Assembly: GCA_028277345.1 (NCBI GenBank) | Contig: JANQGM010000020.1 | Coordinates: 1 to 64,000, forward strand | Direction: 5' to 3' | DNA: 64,000 bases | Source: Candidatus Bipolaricaulota bacterium | GTDB lineage: Bacteria; Bipolaricaulota; Bipolaricaulia; UBA7950; UBA9294 | Notes under the pieces: generated by a model | Databases searched by the model: none | What the model was told of the DNA's origin: nothing | Seen by the model: only the letters and a program-made list of their open reading frames with translations | Shown here: positions 45,362 through 54,328 of the stretch, piece by piece | How positions within the stretch are numbered: position 1 is the stretch's first letter | How the letters are laid out: each line of letters starts with the position of its first letter | Made by a program: the position numbers and the translations under genes

Positions 45362-46297
45362 TCATTCGTCACTCAGCGGGTTCTCAACGGGCGGCACAAG
45401 CGTGTAGCCGAACCCTTTTACATTGACGATCAGCTGTTTTGGATCGGGGTGAGCCATTCGCAGTCGCCGGCGAAGCATGTAGATGCACTGCTTGACATCG
45501 GCCGAGGTCGCGTAGGATGAATCCGCCCATAGCTCGGAGAGCAGGTCGTCATCGGAGTACGTCTTCTCAGGATTCCTCGCAAGAAACGCCAGAAGATCGA
45601 ACATCTTGGGCGTCAGTTGAACGCTCTTTCCAAACAATTCCACGTCGTGGGTGTCGCAGTTGATCGTCAGCTCGCCGCATCGGAGAAGAGAAACATCTTC
45701 CGAACCGTCGCGCTCATGGGATCTTGCCCCTTGTACCCAGCGAACAATGAGCAGACCGAGAAGAAGCGAAATGAGCCATGCCCCCAGCGTCAACCCGACG
45801 ACGAGAAGCCGGTGACTCCGAACACGCCTGTTGACGGCGTCGTTCGAAAACCCAATCTGAATACTCCCGGTTCCAGAACGCGGAGCACTTGGGAGAGAGA
45901 GGCCGACGAGGATGTCCAAACGCCCGGGTTTTCTTAGGCTCAATTCAGAGGACATTTCAGCCCTAGGCATGCTCAGTGCAAGCCGTTCCGGAACCTCTGA
46001 AAAGCCATCTTCTCGTTCATCGAGAACCAGTTCGTTTCGAAGTTCAATGCGGATGTACTGCCCACTGCCGGCTAACAACAGATCAGCCGCGCCTTCAAGC
46101 ACATCTTCATTGTCTCGATCCAGCCAAGCGCCAGCAGCTCGTGCGAAGACCCGTGCCAGCTGGAAACTTTGATCTTCAAACCGCTGGTATTCATCGGATT
46201 CGAAGTGTGTCACGTTGACCCAAGCGATGCTGCCGCCAAGGAGAAGTAGCAATAGCGAGAACCCAAGAACAGCACGATAAGAACGCCAGCGCTTCAT
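45362..46297 (-). CDS. Membrane-anchored winged-helix transcription regulator B
   Basis: A 311-residue paralogue of regulator A with the same plan: helix at residues 8-27 (VLGFSLLLLLLGGSIAWVNV), outside domain, helix LLVVGLTLGAWLISLLLGLL, then a winged helix (SVQLTPKMFDLLAFLARNPE, SDDDLLSELWADS, SADVKQCIYMLRRRLRMAHP, IVNVKGFGYTL). The DNA-binding parts of A and B are nearly the same, the sensor parts differ. ATG 46297 is set by the promoter, nine bases after the -10. It probably controls the beta-helix gene that follows and may cross-talk with A's target. Confidence 0.86.
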   Translation of the reverse strand: MKRWRSYRAVLGFSLLLLLLGGSIAWVNVTHFESDEYQRFEDQSFQLARVFARAAGAWLDRDNEDVLEGAADLLLAGSGQYIRIELRNELVLDEREDGFSEVPERLALSMPRAEMSSELSLRKPGRLDILVGLSLPSAPRSGTGSIQIGFSNDAVNRRVRSHRLLVVGLTLGAWLISLLLGLLIVRWVQGARSHERDGSEDVSLLRCGELTINCDTHDVELFGKSVQLTPKMFDLLAFLARNPEKTYSDDDLLSELWADSSYATSADVKQCIYMLRRRLRMAHPDPKQLIVNVKGFGYTLVPPVENPLSDE

Positions 46298-46306
46298 CAC
46301 CCCATC

Positions 46307-46335
46307 ACAATAGATGGCTTTCTAATTCAACTCAA
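46307..46335 (-). promoter_or_regulatory. Promoter of regulator B (leaderless type)
   Basis: On the minus strand TTGAGT, 17 bases, TATTGT, then nine bases to ATG 46297, the same geometry as regulator A. Confidence 0.7.
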
Positions 46336-46443
46336 GGGGTTTTCGTTCATTGATGCAAAACTGAGAGACTCCGCCGCCGTCGCCAGATTGCGGTGCCTTG
46401 AACGATCCGCGAGAATGACCCATCTTCCACGGGTGGAGGCGTC

Positions 46444-47613
46444 ATGCACAACGAATCGATGGTCAACGAAGCTCAATTCCAGCACCGGCTCGATCGCCGC
46501 AGTACGGAATCCGTCAAATGGAACCGCTTTGAAGAGGATGTCCTCCCCATGTGGGTCGCGGATATGGATTTCCTTTGCCCACCGCAAGTAATTGAAGTCC
46601 TGAAGGCGCGAGTCGAGCACGGTGTGTTCGGTTATCCGTGCGAGCCGCCGGAGTTGCGCGGCATCATCGTGGATCGCCTCGAGCGAAGATATGACTGGAC
46701 CATCGATCCTGAGTGGATCACCTTTATCCCCAATGTGTTCGCCGGCTTTCACCTCGCTGCCCACGCCGTTACACGCCCCAAAGACGGCGTCTTGCTGACG
46801 ACGCCACTCTATCACCCCATGCTTCTAGTCCCCAAGAATGTCGAGCTTCAGGGGCAAATCGTCGAGCTGGATCGACGTGCGGACGGCGGCTACAGCGTTC
46901 CCTTCGATCGATTTGAGGACGCCATCACCGGACGCACCGAACTCTTCATTCTGTGCAATCCGCACAACCCTATCGGCAAGGTGTATACGCACGACGAGTT
47001 GGAGACGATGGGCGAGCTGTGCGTCAAGCATGACATCATCATCTGTTCGGACGAAATCCATTCGGACTTCGTGTACGACGGCCGCAAGCATGTGCCGATC
47101 GCCTCGCTCTCCAAGGAAATCGCCGATCGAACGATCACGCTGATGTCGCCCGTAAAGTCGTTCAATGTCGCCGGTATTCCCTTCGCGTTTGCCGTCATTC
47201 CCAATCCCCGCCTGCGCGAACAGTACGCGAATGCCGGCAAGGGTTTGGTCATTCACCCCAGTGCCCTGGGATTCATCGCCGCCACCGCCGCTTTCGAGCA
47301 CTGCGATGCCTGGTCGGATCAGCTCGTCAAGGTGCTGGAATCCAACCGCGCCTTCATGGTGGACTACCTCCAACGTGAACTGCCCGATGTCAAGATGACG
47401 CCGCTTCAGGGTACCTATCTGACGTGGCTCGATTTCCGAGAAACTCCGATCAGCGAAAATCCCTACGAGTTCCTGCTGAAAAACGCGAAGGTGGCTACGA
47501 ATGACGGCCGCATCTTCGGCCCCGGGGGAGACGGCTTCATCCGCTTGAACATCGCTTGCCCGAAGGCTCTGCTTGAAGAAGGGTTGGAACGAATCCGAAG
47601 CGCGCTGCGCTAG
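46444..47613 (+). CDS. MalY/PatB family PLP-dependent C-S lyase
   Basis: A 389-residue fold-type I aminotransferase-like enzyme of the cystathionine beta-lyase (MalY/PatB) group. Marks are KWNRFEEDVLPMWVADMDF, FGYPCEPPELR, PLYHPM, LCNPHNPIGKVY, SDEIHSDFVY and the PLP lysine in SPVKSFNVAG, then GGDGFIRLNIACP. Such enzymes cleave cystathionine or cysteine to pyruvate, ammonia and a thiol or sulfide; aminotransferase activity is also possible. GGAGG lies four bases before ATG 46444, and an in-frame ATG follows at 46459. It is monocistronic. Confidence 0.92.
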   Translation: MHNESMVNEAQFQHRLDRRSTESVKWNRFEEDVLPMWVADMDFLCPPQVIEVLKARVEHGVFGYPCEPPELRGIIVDRLERRYDWTIDPEWITFIPNVFAGFHLAAHAVTRPKDGVLLTTPLYHPMLLVPKNVELQGQIVELDRRADGGYSVPFDRFEDAITGRTELFILCNPHNPIGKVYTHDELETMGELCVKHDIIICSDEIHSDFVYDGRKHVPIASLSKEIADRTITLMSPVKSFNVAGIPFAFAVIPNPRLREQYANAGKGLVIHPSALGFIAATAAFEHCDAWSDQLVKVLESNRAFMVDYLQRELPDVKMTPLQGTYLTWLDFRETPISENPYEFLLKNAKVATNDGRIFGPGGDGFIRLNIACPKALLEEGLERIRSALR

Positions 47614-47917
47614 AAACCTGCTTCTCTTCTCCAGATGATGGGCCGCGAGATAAGCATGGGGCTGCGGACAGTCTCCTAATTGCTATTACGGCCTCCGTCC
47701 ATTCACAGCATTGTTGTGCAAATGCTCGGATCTGTCTGGGCCACACTTCTGAAATCCTGGATCACACATTGTTGGCGCAATCCAGGTGATTCGAATGGCT
47801 ATTCGCAACAAACGAAGCTCAGAATCTAAGTCAAGAAAAGATGGGTAGCTAAAAGGCAGACCACTGGGGAAAGCAATCTCGCTCGCCAGTGGTTCTGCCT
47901 TCTTCAGGCTAGTCTGA
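47614..47917. other. Intergenic stretch after the MalY/PatB gene
   Basis: About 300 bases between convergent genes. Only the terminator at 47853-47901 is evident. Confidence 0.45.
47853..47901 (-). terminator. Terminator of the Cys-rich peptide gene
   Basis: AAGGCAGACCACTGG and CCAGTGGTTCTGCCTT pair with one bulge. On the minus strand TTTT follows directly. Confidence 0.75.
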
Positions 47918-48172
47918 CTAGCACGTACAGGCCCCCCAGTACGTGGTTTTGCGGCACTCGACGAACCCTCCATAGCCATCATCGCATTGTCTCACCCATT
48001 CGGATTTGTATTCACCCCAGTAGGAATACTGACCACACTGGTAAGTACAATCAATGAGCTCGCGGTCATCCTCGAACCACGGACCGCATGGTCCTTCACT
48101 ACACTCATCAGCAAAGGCTATAACCGACAACAAAGAACTAATAGCTAGTATCGCGATCAGTACCTTCTTCAT
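47918..48172 (-). CDS. Small secreted cysteine-rich peptide
   Basis: An 84-residue pre-peptide: a signal peptide (VLIAILAISSLLSVIAFA) and a mature part of about 63 residues with eight cysteines (DECSEGPCGPWF; DCTYQCGQYSYWG; WVRQCDDGYGGFVECRK; GACTC), enough for four disulfides. AAAAGGAGAG precedes ATG. No family is recognised; the size and cysteine density recall secreted toxins, protease inhibitors or thrombospondin-like knots (the W-S/W, C, C-spacing). Upstream on the same strand is a membrane-anchored protein with a CGPC motif that could help oxidise or shuffle these cysteines. Confidence 0.75.
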   Translation of the reverse strand: MKKVLIAILAISSLLSVIAFADECSEGPCGPWFEDDRELIDCTYQCGQYSYWGEYKSEWVRQCDDGYGGFVECRKTTYWGACTC

Positions 48173-48286
48173 GTTTCTCTCCTTTTCTCATTTGCGAGTT
48201 TCTTCGACCTCAATGAGGAGTCCGAAAATCCCAGACATTAGTGATCATCCTCTGTACTCTCTTGCCTTTTCCAGCTCATGAGCACC

Positions 48287-49183
48287 CTACAAAGACTGGG
48301 ATACCATTGCTGCGATATCGGTCTCTGCTGATATGTAATCAATAACCCAAGCGATCACCCCCTTTTCGTTAAAGAACACTGCAGCTGGGCTGCTTGCGAT
48401 GTGATACAGCATCACCACTTCTATACCCACCAAGGCAATACCTGACTGTATGACCTCAAACTCTGCTGAGAATTTAGAAAGATCGAGGAGAGTGCCGGTG
48501 CTTGTGCCCGAATTGGATGTCTCCACCAACAGAAAGAGGAGACGAACTTCTGAAGGCCACATCTCTGCGTTGATGTTCAGCCGATCCGTACACGGACCGC
48601 AGGCGTTGTTGACGAAGATAGCAAGAAAGGGGAAGAGTCTTTCGCCGAGTATTTCTGACTCCCCGCCTACGTGAGTGTAATGGAATGAAATGAACTCCTC
48701 ACCTATTAGCTGCTCTGGCGAAGGCGGATGTGGAATCTGCTGAACATATCGCACAGCTGATATTAGTGAGCCATAGCTCGGACGTCGCTCAGTGCCAGCG
48801 AGTTTCCTTCCAAAGGCAAAAGCGCAAAGAGCTGGGATGGATTTCATCTGCATAGATGATGCGACTGTGGCCGATGGATCAATGATGGCATTGTGTAAGA
48901 ACAGCGGAAGGTACTCACCTAGCACTGAAGAGTCAGGGATAACTATATAGCAGGCGGTTTCAGGGTACTCAGCTTGAGCCTCAGCAAACCATTCATCGAG
49001 CTTCTGCAGTAATTGGGAATCGTGCTCAGCGAGAAACACGTAAATCGATCTCTCCTGTATTAGACTCTCCGTTCGAATTTCTGAGCCATCCGCGAATACG
49101 TAGCTTGCCTCCCATCCGAATACTCCTAGAGCAACCGTGATAAGTATCAACATACCGATAAACGCTTCTTTCTGCATTTTCAT
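48287..49183 (-). CDS. Membrane-anchored thioredoxin-like protein with a CGPC motif
   Basis: ATG 49183, six bases after a TATAAT, starts a 298-residue protein. Helix FIGMLILITVALGVFGW anchors it; the rest lies outside. Cys195 and Cys198 form ACGPC, the thioredoxin dithiol, preceded by a hydrophobic strand (FPFLAIFVNNA) as in TlpA/thioredoxin folds, and followed by a strand-helix pattern and PAAVFFNEKGVIAWV, the cis-Pro and C-terminal strands. The first 150 residues are an extra domain of unknown kind. I expect a disulfide oxidoreductase outside the cytoplasm. The Cys-rich peptide gene next door is a possible client. Confidence 0.7.
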   Translation of the reverse strand: MKMQKEAFIGMLILITVALGVFGWEASYVFADGSEIRTESLIQERSIYVFLAEHDSQLLQKLDEWFAEAQAEYPETACYIVIPDSSVLGEYLPLFLHNAIIDPSATVASSMQMKSIPALCAFAFGRKLAGTERRPSYGSLISAVRYVQQIPHPPSPEQLIGEEFISFHYTHVGGESEILGERLFPFLAIFVNNACGPCTDRLNINAEMWPSEVRLLFLLVETSNSGTSTGTLLDLSKFSAEFEVIQSGIALVGIEVVMLYHIASSPAAVFFNEKGVIAWVIDYISAETDIAAMVSQSL

Positions 49184-49189
49184 ACTTTC

Positions 49190-49195
49190 ATTATA
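49190..49195 (-). promoter_or_regulatory. -10 box (TATAAT) of the CGPC protein gene
   Basis: Consensus TATAAT lies six bases before ATG 49183. The -35 (TATGTA) is weak. No Shine-Dalgarno. Confidence 0.6.
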
Positions 49196-49576
49196 CACTA
49201 TCTTCGTACGAATACATAATTTTCCATAAATAATGTCGTTTTAGCTGGCTTGTGCTCTAAACATGATTTGCTGATCACCTTGACTTCCTAGGATCTGTCT
49301 TCAACAGGAATTTCTAGAGACCCTCGAATAATCACAAGTGCCTAGATGGGAAATTCGTCTCCGCGATGTGCTTTGTAATTGACGTAGCGATTGCTATGTC
49401 TATCGCTCCACCAAGCATTTAACTACTGCAGACATACTCCATTTGCCACAGTAAGCCTGAGCCAAAATGGAGAGTCTGAGAGCAATGTGCGTTGTGAACT
49501 GAAGATACTGTTAATTGCAACCGTTAGAAGAGGCTAGCTTGTTTGTGGCATTGCGATATTCTTTCCTCGCCAAATC
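49196..49576. other. Intergenic AT-rich stretch
   Basis: About 380 bases with no frame of merit. One weak hairpin (ACTCCATTT with AAATGGAGAGT, near 49436-49474) could terminate the upstream transporter operon. Confidence 0.45.
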
Positions 49577-50518
49577 TCATTGGTAATGCACGCGCCTTTT
49601 GGCAACCTGCATCTGAATCAGCGTCACGATGAAGATAATGCCAAAGAGAATGATTGAGGCGGCCGCGGCGCGTCCATAGTGCGGTGTTCCGAAAAACCCC
49701 TGATCCATGATGTAGTACACAAGCGTTTGAGCAGACTTTAGTGGGCCTGGACCGTTGAACAACACGAAAACCTCGGTGAACACCTTAAACGATCCGATCA
49801 TGGAAATGATCAGTAAGAAGAAAATCTGCGGCGTTAGCAAGGGGACCGTAATCTTCCGCCACACCTGGAATCCCGACGCGCCATCAATTCGCGCAGCTTC
49901 ATAGTACATCTGATCGATTCCTTGCATTCCCGCCAACAGAATAATGGCTTGATACCCCACATAGCGCCACACATTAAGAATAATCACGGCGGGAAGAGCA
50001 TATTCGGGTCGATTCAGCCACGCAATCGGTTTCGTTCCAAATAAACCAAGGACGTAATTGATCAGTCCATACTGCTGGTTATACATTAAGCGCCAAACCA
50101 TAATGACGGCGACCATGGGCGTAATGTATGACAGGAAAAAAGACGTGCGTGCGAACGTGCGAAATCGTAGAGATTTGTTGAGCAGACTCGCGACAAGCAA
50201 TGCTAAGAAAAGCGTAACGGGAACACTCACTCCTACAATGACTACTGTGTTCCAGAGCGCTTGCCAGAAATACCTGTGCCCAAAGATGTACCTGAAATGA
50301 TCAAATCCGATAAATCTTCCTGGGAAATCCGTAAATGACACTTTATACATGCTCAACTGAAAGGCGGAGAAAAAAGGATAAAACGTAAACACAGTGAGAA
50401 TCACAATGGCAGGCGCCAGATAGATATAAGCCCACGCCGTATCCTTCCAGAAGGACGGATTGTGCCATTCAAACGGCATCGGACGTTTCCAGAATGCCAG
50501 GTTTTTCAGTTTTGACAT
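49577..50518 (-). CDS. ABC sugar transporter permease (MalF/UgpA type)
   Basis: ATG 50518 starts a 313-residue permease with six helices and the EAA loop YYEAARIDGASGFQVWRKIT (EAA---G pattern) in the segment before TVPLLTPQIFFL. It forms the channel with the second permease at 51880 and takes substrate from the binding protein at 50572. It follows that gene after a stem-loop. The longer reading to 50557 would place the start inside the hairpin and has no similarity. Confidence 0.93.
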   Translation of the reverse strand: MSKLKNLAFWKRPMPFEWHNPSFWKDTAWAYIYLAPAIVILTVFTFYPFFSAFQLSMYKVSFTDFPGRFIGFDHFRYIFGHRYFWQALWNTVVIVGVSVPVTLFLALLVASLLNKSLRFRTFARTSFFLSYITPMVAVIMVWRLMYNQQYGLINYVLGLFGTKPIAWLNRPEYALPAVIILNVWRYVGYQAIILLAGMQGIDQMYYEAARIDGASGFQVWRKITVPLLTPQIFFLLIISMIGSFKVFTEVFVLFNGPGPLKSAQTLVYYIMDQGFFGTPHYGRAAAASIILFGIIFIVTLIQMQVAKRRVHYQ

Positions 50519-50531
50519 GATTAGAGGCTGG

Positions 50532-50556
50532 ACGAGGGGCGCTAGGCCCCTCGTCA
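50532..50556 (-). terminator. Stem-loop between binding-protein and permease genes
   Basis: GACGAGGGGC / GCCCCTCGTC, a perfect 10-bp stem with a 5-base loop and no T tract. It probably protects the binding-protein mRNA and lowers readthrough, giving more binding protein than permease. Confidence 0.7.
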
Positions 50557-50571
50557 CAGCGATTTATCTCC

Positions 50572-51777
50572 CTAGTAGTCGAGCAAGGATTCGAGTTCAT
50601 CAACCGCCGTTTCGAGGGCTTCCTCGACCGTTGCGGCACCCAGCATGACTTCTTCGCACATCGTGCTCAGCGCGGAGCGCATATCACCATAATTGGGATG
50701 GGAAAGCGATGAAACGCCAAGCGGCATCATCTGAGACGAAGCCACAACTTCCGGCGCGTTGAACTGATGCAACGTCCACACAGCGCTGTCCAAACCTGAC
50801 TGAGTGACCGGAAGATAACCCGTGCGTGCTGCCCAGTATCCGGTATATTCTCCCTGAAGCAGGAACTTGAGGAACAGTAATCCAGCATCGATTTCGGCCT
50901 GCGGAGCATCCTTAAAGATACCGATGTTGGTTCCCTGAATGAACGAAGCGGATTTCTCACCAACCGGCAGAGGGGCTGTCTTCACGGTTAGCCCAGCACC
51001 TTCGGCAGCTCGGTTCCAATAGTAGTAGCCTGCAGAGGTATCGATGGCCATCGCGACGTATCCGATATTGCTGTTCAGATACTCGCTTGTAACCCAAGCG
51101 TACGGAGCAAGGCTTGCATAGAACTCAAGCGCTTCAATACCGGCCTCGTTGCCAAGCAGGACCTCGGACCAGTCCTCGCTGAGAATCGATCCGTTGTTCT
51201 GCTCAAGCAAGCACAGGAACTGCTCTGGGTTGGAGGCAGGGCGAATACCCGTTCCGTAGCGATCAATGACGCCATCGCCGTTTTCATCAACCGTGTTTTC
51301 CACACAGAGGTCGTAGAATTCCTGCCACGTTGTCGGTGGCGTTTCCACGTATTCCTCAATGTAATAAAGCACCATAATGGACTTGTTGAACGGAACCGTC
51401 AGCATGTCCTTATACAAAAGTCCAGGAATGATGTCGGCGACTTCTTCATCCGAGAAGTAGGGGCCCAGCGGAAGCAGGGCATCCGCTACGGGAGGAATCC
51501 AGTCTTCGTAGAAGATGGTCATCGTCGGAACTTCGCCGGCAACGACCGCACCCGTGATACTCTGCTGGAGAGCGCTATAACTGCCCTGATAGATCCACTC
51601 AATATCTATGTGGGGATAGAGGGCTTCGAACCAAGTGGCGAGCTGTTCTAGAGTTTCATTGTGGCGCTCGCTAAAGCGATGCCAGAATTCGACGGTAACC
51701 GGCTCCTGAGCCATGGCGACAAATCCCATGGCGAAAGCAGCTAGTAGGGTCACGATAACAAGACTTCGTAGCTTCAT
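50572..51777 (-). CDS. Extracellular sugar-binding protein of an ABC transporter
   Basis: ATG 51777 (GGAGG ten bases upstream) gives 401 residues with a signal peptide (RSLVIVTLLAAFAMGFVAMA-QE). The body is a family 1 solute-binding protein: VTVEFWHRFSERHNETLEQL, LYPHIDIEW, YSALQQSITGAVVAGEVPT, VPFNKSIMVLYY, and a late GYWAARTGYLPV. It probably binds an oligosaccharide or glycerol-phosphate-like compound and gives it to the two permeases. No lipobox is seen, so the protein may be free or held by the permeases. Confidence 0.93.
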   Translation of the reverse strand: MKLRSLVIVTLLAAFAMGFVAMAQEPVTVEFWHRFSERHNETLEQLATWFEALYPHIDIEWIYQGSYSALQQSITGAVVAGEVPTMTIFYEDWIPPVADALLPLGPYFSDEEVADIIPGLLYKDMLTVPFNKSIMVLYYIEEYVETPPTTWQEFYDLCVENTVDENGDGVIDRYGTGIRPASNPEQFLCLLEQNNGSILSEDWSEVLLGNEAGIEALEFYASLAPYAWVTSEYLNSNIGYVAMAIDTSAGYYYWNRAAEGAGLTVKTAPLPVGEKSASFIQGTNIGIFKDAPQAEIDAGLLFLKFLLQGEYTGYWAARTGYLPVTQSGLDSAVWTLHQFNAPEVVASSQMMPLGVSSLSHPNYGDMRSALSTMCEEVMLGAATVEEALETAVDELESLLDY

Positions 51778-51879
51778 TGTGCAAGACCTCCTTGAGGGCA
51801 TTGACCATTCCTTCATGGGTGCAGACACTTCGCTGATGCTTCTATAAAACACCACCTCCAGCACAACTCGTCAATCCGA

Positions 51880-52731
51880 TTACTTGATTCCTGATCTTGC
51901 AACTCCTTGGATAAACTGCTTCTGGGTGAAGAAGAAGAGTACGAGAACAGGAATAATCGCCAAAACAGATGCTGCCATAAGTTGCTCGTAGGCCGTGCCA
52001 ATCTCGCTGGAAAACACCTGCAATCCAACTGGGACAGTCCGCATTTTCGGACTCGTTGTCATAATGAGAACCCAAGTAAACGAGTTCCAACTCCCCAAGA
52101 ATTTGAACAGAGCAACCGTAAAAATCGCTGGTTTGGACAAGGGAACCATGATGGTGAACAAGAATCTGAATCGGCCACACCCATCAATGCGAGCTGCGTC
52201 TCTCAACTCGTCCGGCACACCTCGGAAGAACTGCCTTAGCAGGAAAATCCCGAAAACCGAGACCAACCAAGGAATGATAAGTGCTTCGTATCTGTCCAGC
52301 CATCCCAATCGAGCAATCGTTACGTAGTTTGGAAGGAGTAGCATCTGTCCTGGGATCATCAGTGTTCCCAGCATAATGGCAAAGAGAGCATCTTTACCAA
52401 AGAACTTCATCTTGGCGAACGCATACGCAGCCAGGATTGTAGTAAACACTTCTCCAAGGGTTGTCGTAATCGCCATAAAGAAACTATTAAAGAAGTATCT
52501 TCCGAAAGGGGCTGCATTCCATGCTTTCACGAAATTCTGCCATTGAAACGAACTAGGAATCCACTGTGGTGGTGAACGAAGAGCTTCTGCTTCGGTCTTG
52601 AATGCTGTTGTTACCATCCAATAGAAAGGGAGAAGCATAATCGCGCAACTTAAGAACATAACAACATATAGAAAAGTTCTGTACAACCTTCGACGAGTCG
52701 TGTAGTTGACTTTCTTATCGAGTTGGTGCAA
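51880..52731 (-). CDS. ABC sugar transporter permease (MalG/UgpE type)
   Basis: A 283-residue permease with six helices; the EAA loop is DELRDAARIDGCGRFRFLFT before IMVPLSKPAIFTV. It starts at TTG 52731 behind GGGGGGC. It is the first gene of the unit, then binding protein, then MalF-like permease, an unusual order. No ATPase gene is present; a shared MsmK-type ATPase elsewhere is likely. Confidence 0.92.
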   Translation of the reverse strand: MHQLDKKVNYTTRRRLYRTFLYVVMFLSCAIMLLPFYWMVTTAFKTEAEALRSPPQWIPSSFQWQNFVKAWNAAPFGRYFFNSFFMAITTTLGEVFTTILAAYAFAKMKFFGKDALFAIMLGTLMIPGQMLLLPNYVTIARLGWLDRYEALIIPWLVSVFGIFLLRQFFRGVPDELRDAARIDGCGRFRFLFTIMVPLSKPAIFTVALFKFLGSWNSFTWVLIMTTSPKMRTVPVGLQVFSSEIGTAYEQLMAASVLAIIPVLVLFFFTQKQFIQGVARSGIK

Positions 52732-52765
52732 TGCGCCCCCCGTGTGCCGTGGTGAAAGGACATCG

Positions 52766-52795
52766 AGTATAGCATTTAGGATGTAATCCGTACAA
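52766..52795 (-). promoter_or_regulatory. Promoter of the sugar transporter operon
   Basis: On the minus strand TTGTAC, 18 bases, TATACT, with a leader of about 28 bases. Confidence 0.7.
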
Positions 52796-52839
52796 CCAAC
52801 TTCTCTGAGAAGCTTGAAGAGAGGTCAAAGCATTCAAGA

Positions 52840-54249
52840 TTACGTGCTTTTCTTCCGAATCAGAGCGAACACACCGCCGATGACGAGTAACACCACCGCG
52901 CCAATCAGCAGATTCTGCCAACGCCGCCAACGGACGTTCGAGGACAGTGCCTCTTCAGGTTCATCCCCCTCGGATTCCTCGACCGACGTTTCTTGCATGG
53001 CGATGTCTTCAGAGCCATCGATAGGTTCGGAGCTGTCTTCCGGCTGCTCAGTGCTCGCCACGGTTGAATCATCCGGTGTTTCCAAGCTCATCGCGAAGGA
53101 GTCCAGAATCTCGTCCGGCGTCGGGATCACCGTTCCCTCCGATTCCCGTGCCACCGATACCGTTTCAACCGCAATGCCGGAAGGGTCCGTCGCAACGGTG
53201 ACATAGAAATAGTGCTGCTCGATAGAGACATCCGAACCCTTGATGTGATCGGGCCGCGTGTATCGGGGTCTGGCTCCCCCGCCTCCTACAACAAGGTACC
53301 TGACGCCATCGCGCAGGATGTTCTCGTAATGGTGAGAATGGCCATTGAAGACGATATCGACCTCGTTTTCAACGAAGATCGGGTGGTAGATCGAGTCATA
53401 GAAAAACCCGGTTCCATACTCACTATCCGATGTAAATACCGGGTGGTGGAAGATAACGAACTTGTGTGGCTCTGCGCCGGATAGATGGACCGAAGCCCAT
53501 TCCTGCTGTGCACGGATCTCATCTGCGCGCCGAACATTGGTATCCAACCCAACCACGACGACATCCCCATAATGCAACGCCCACCACCGCTCGTTCAGCT
53601 TCCCACCCCCTGGCGGAAGCGTGAAATACTCGTAGTAATAGCGATGATTTTTCTCATGATTCCCGAGAACGGGGAGGAAGGGCGCACGCAACAGCATATC
53701 ATCGAAGGAATCGAACCAGTGATCCCAATAGTACGTCGATGACCCTTCAACTAAATCCCCAGCATGCAGGATGAAATCGAATGCGCCGGGGGCTTCCCCG
53801 ATTGCGTCGCCCACCAGCTCAAGCCGATTGGTTCCTTCGTGCTGCAATTGAGTATCTGAAAGCACCGCGAAACGAATGGCCTCTCCCGAACCGGGTTCCG
53901 TACGGAAAGTTCCCACCCGGCTCGCTCGATCAACCTCATCGACCGTTGTCACCACGCGATAGGCGTACCGCGTTCCTAGTTCCAATCCATCGAGCCGGAC
54001 ACTGTACGTACGCGGTTTCTCTTCATCGCCGTGGGGCACGTTGTGAACCGTGTCAAACGATCCGTTTGCTTGGTAATGGGATTCAACGGTGTACTCGATT
54101 CGCGCGGCAGCAAACAACTCGTCGGAAAGCCAGGCGATCGTGACGCCTGTTTCATCCGGCGCTCCGGAATAGGGCCCATGCGCGAAATCGGCAAGCGTAC
54201 TGACAGAAAGCAATCCAACTAGCAGGATAACAAAAGCAGAAGTTCGCAC
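52840..54249 (-). CDS. Purple acid phosphatase-like metallophosphoesterase, membrane-anchored
   Basis: A 469-residue exported protein starting at GTG 54249 (GGGAGG five bases upstream). Signal peptide (FVILLVGLLSVSTLA), N-terminal Fn3-like purple acid phosphatase domain (GVTIAWLSDE to GTFRTEPG), then the calcineurin-like core: FAVLSDTQLQH, HAGDLVEG, VLGNHEKNH, VIFHHPVF and NGHSHHYEN, giving the Asp, Asn and His metal ligands. A long Glu/Ser/Asp linker leads to a C-terminal helix (LLIGAVVLLVIGGVFALI) and basic end, so the enzyme is held on the outer face. It likely frees phosphate from organic esters or nucleotides. Confidence 0.9.
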   Translation of the reverse strand: MRTSAFVILLVGLLSVSTLADFAHGPYSGAPDETGVTIAWLSDELFAAARIEYTVESHYQANGSFDTVHNVPHGDEEKPRTYSVRLDGLELGTRYAYRVVTTVDEVDRASRVGTFRTEPGSGEAIRFAVLSDTQLQHEGTNRLELVGDAIGEAPGAFDFILHAGDLVEGSSTYYWDHWFDSFDDMLLRAPFLPVLGNHEKNHRYYYEYFTLPPGGGKLNERWWALHYGDVVVVGLDTNVRRADEIRAQQEWASVHLSGAEPHKFVIFHHPVFTSDSEYGTGFFYDSIYHPIFVENEVDIVFNGHSHHYENILRDGVRYLVVGGGGARPRYTRPDHIKGSDVSIEQHYFYVTVATDPSGIAVETVSVARESEGTVIPTPDEILDSFAMSLETPDDSTVASTEQPEDSSEPIDGSEDIAMQETSVEESEGDEPEEALSSNVRWRRWQNLLIGAVVLLVIGGVFALIRKKST

Positions 54250-54328
54250 ACGTACCTCCCAGTTCGCTCAGACTACCGGAGCGCTGCAATCCGATCAATA
54301 GGTCAAGGGTGTGCTGATCGTGGGTGCC

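Noticed and set aside
49436-49474. A riboswitch or small RNA in the AT-rich gap
   Set aside because: Only one short imperfect hairpin is visible and no known aptamer core was recognised.
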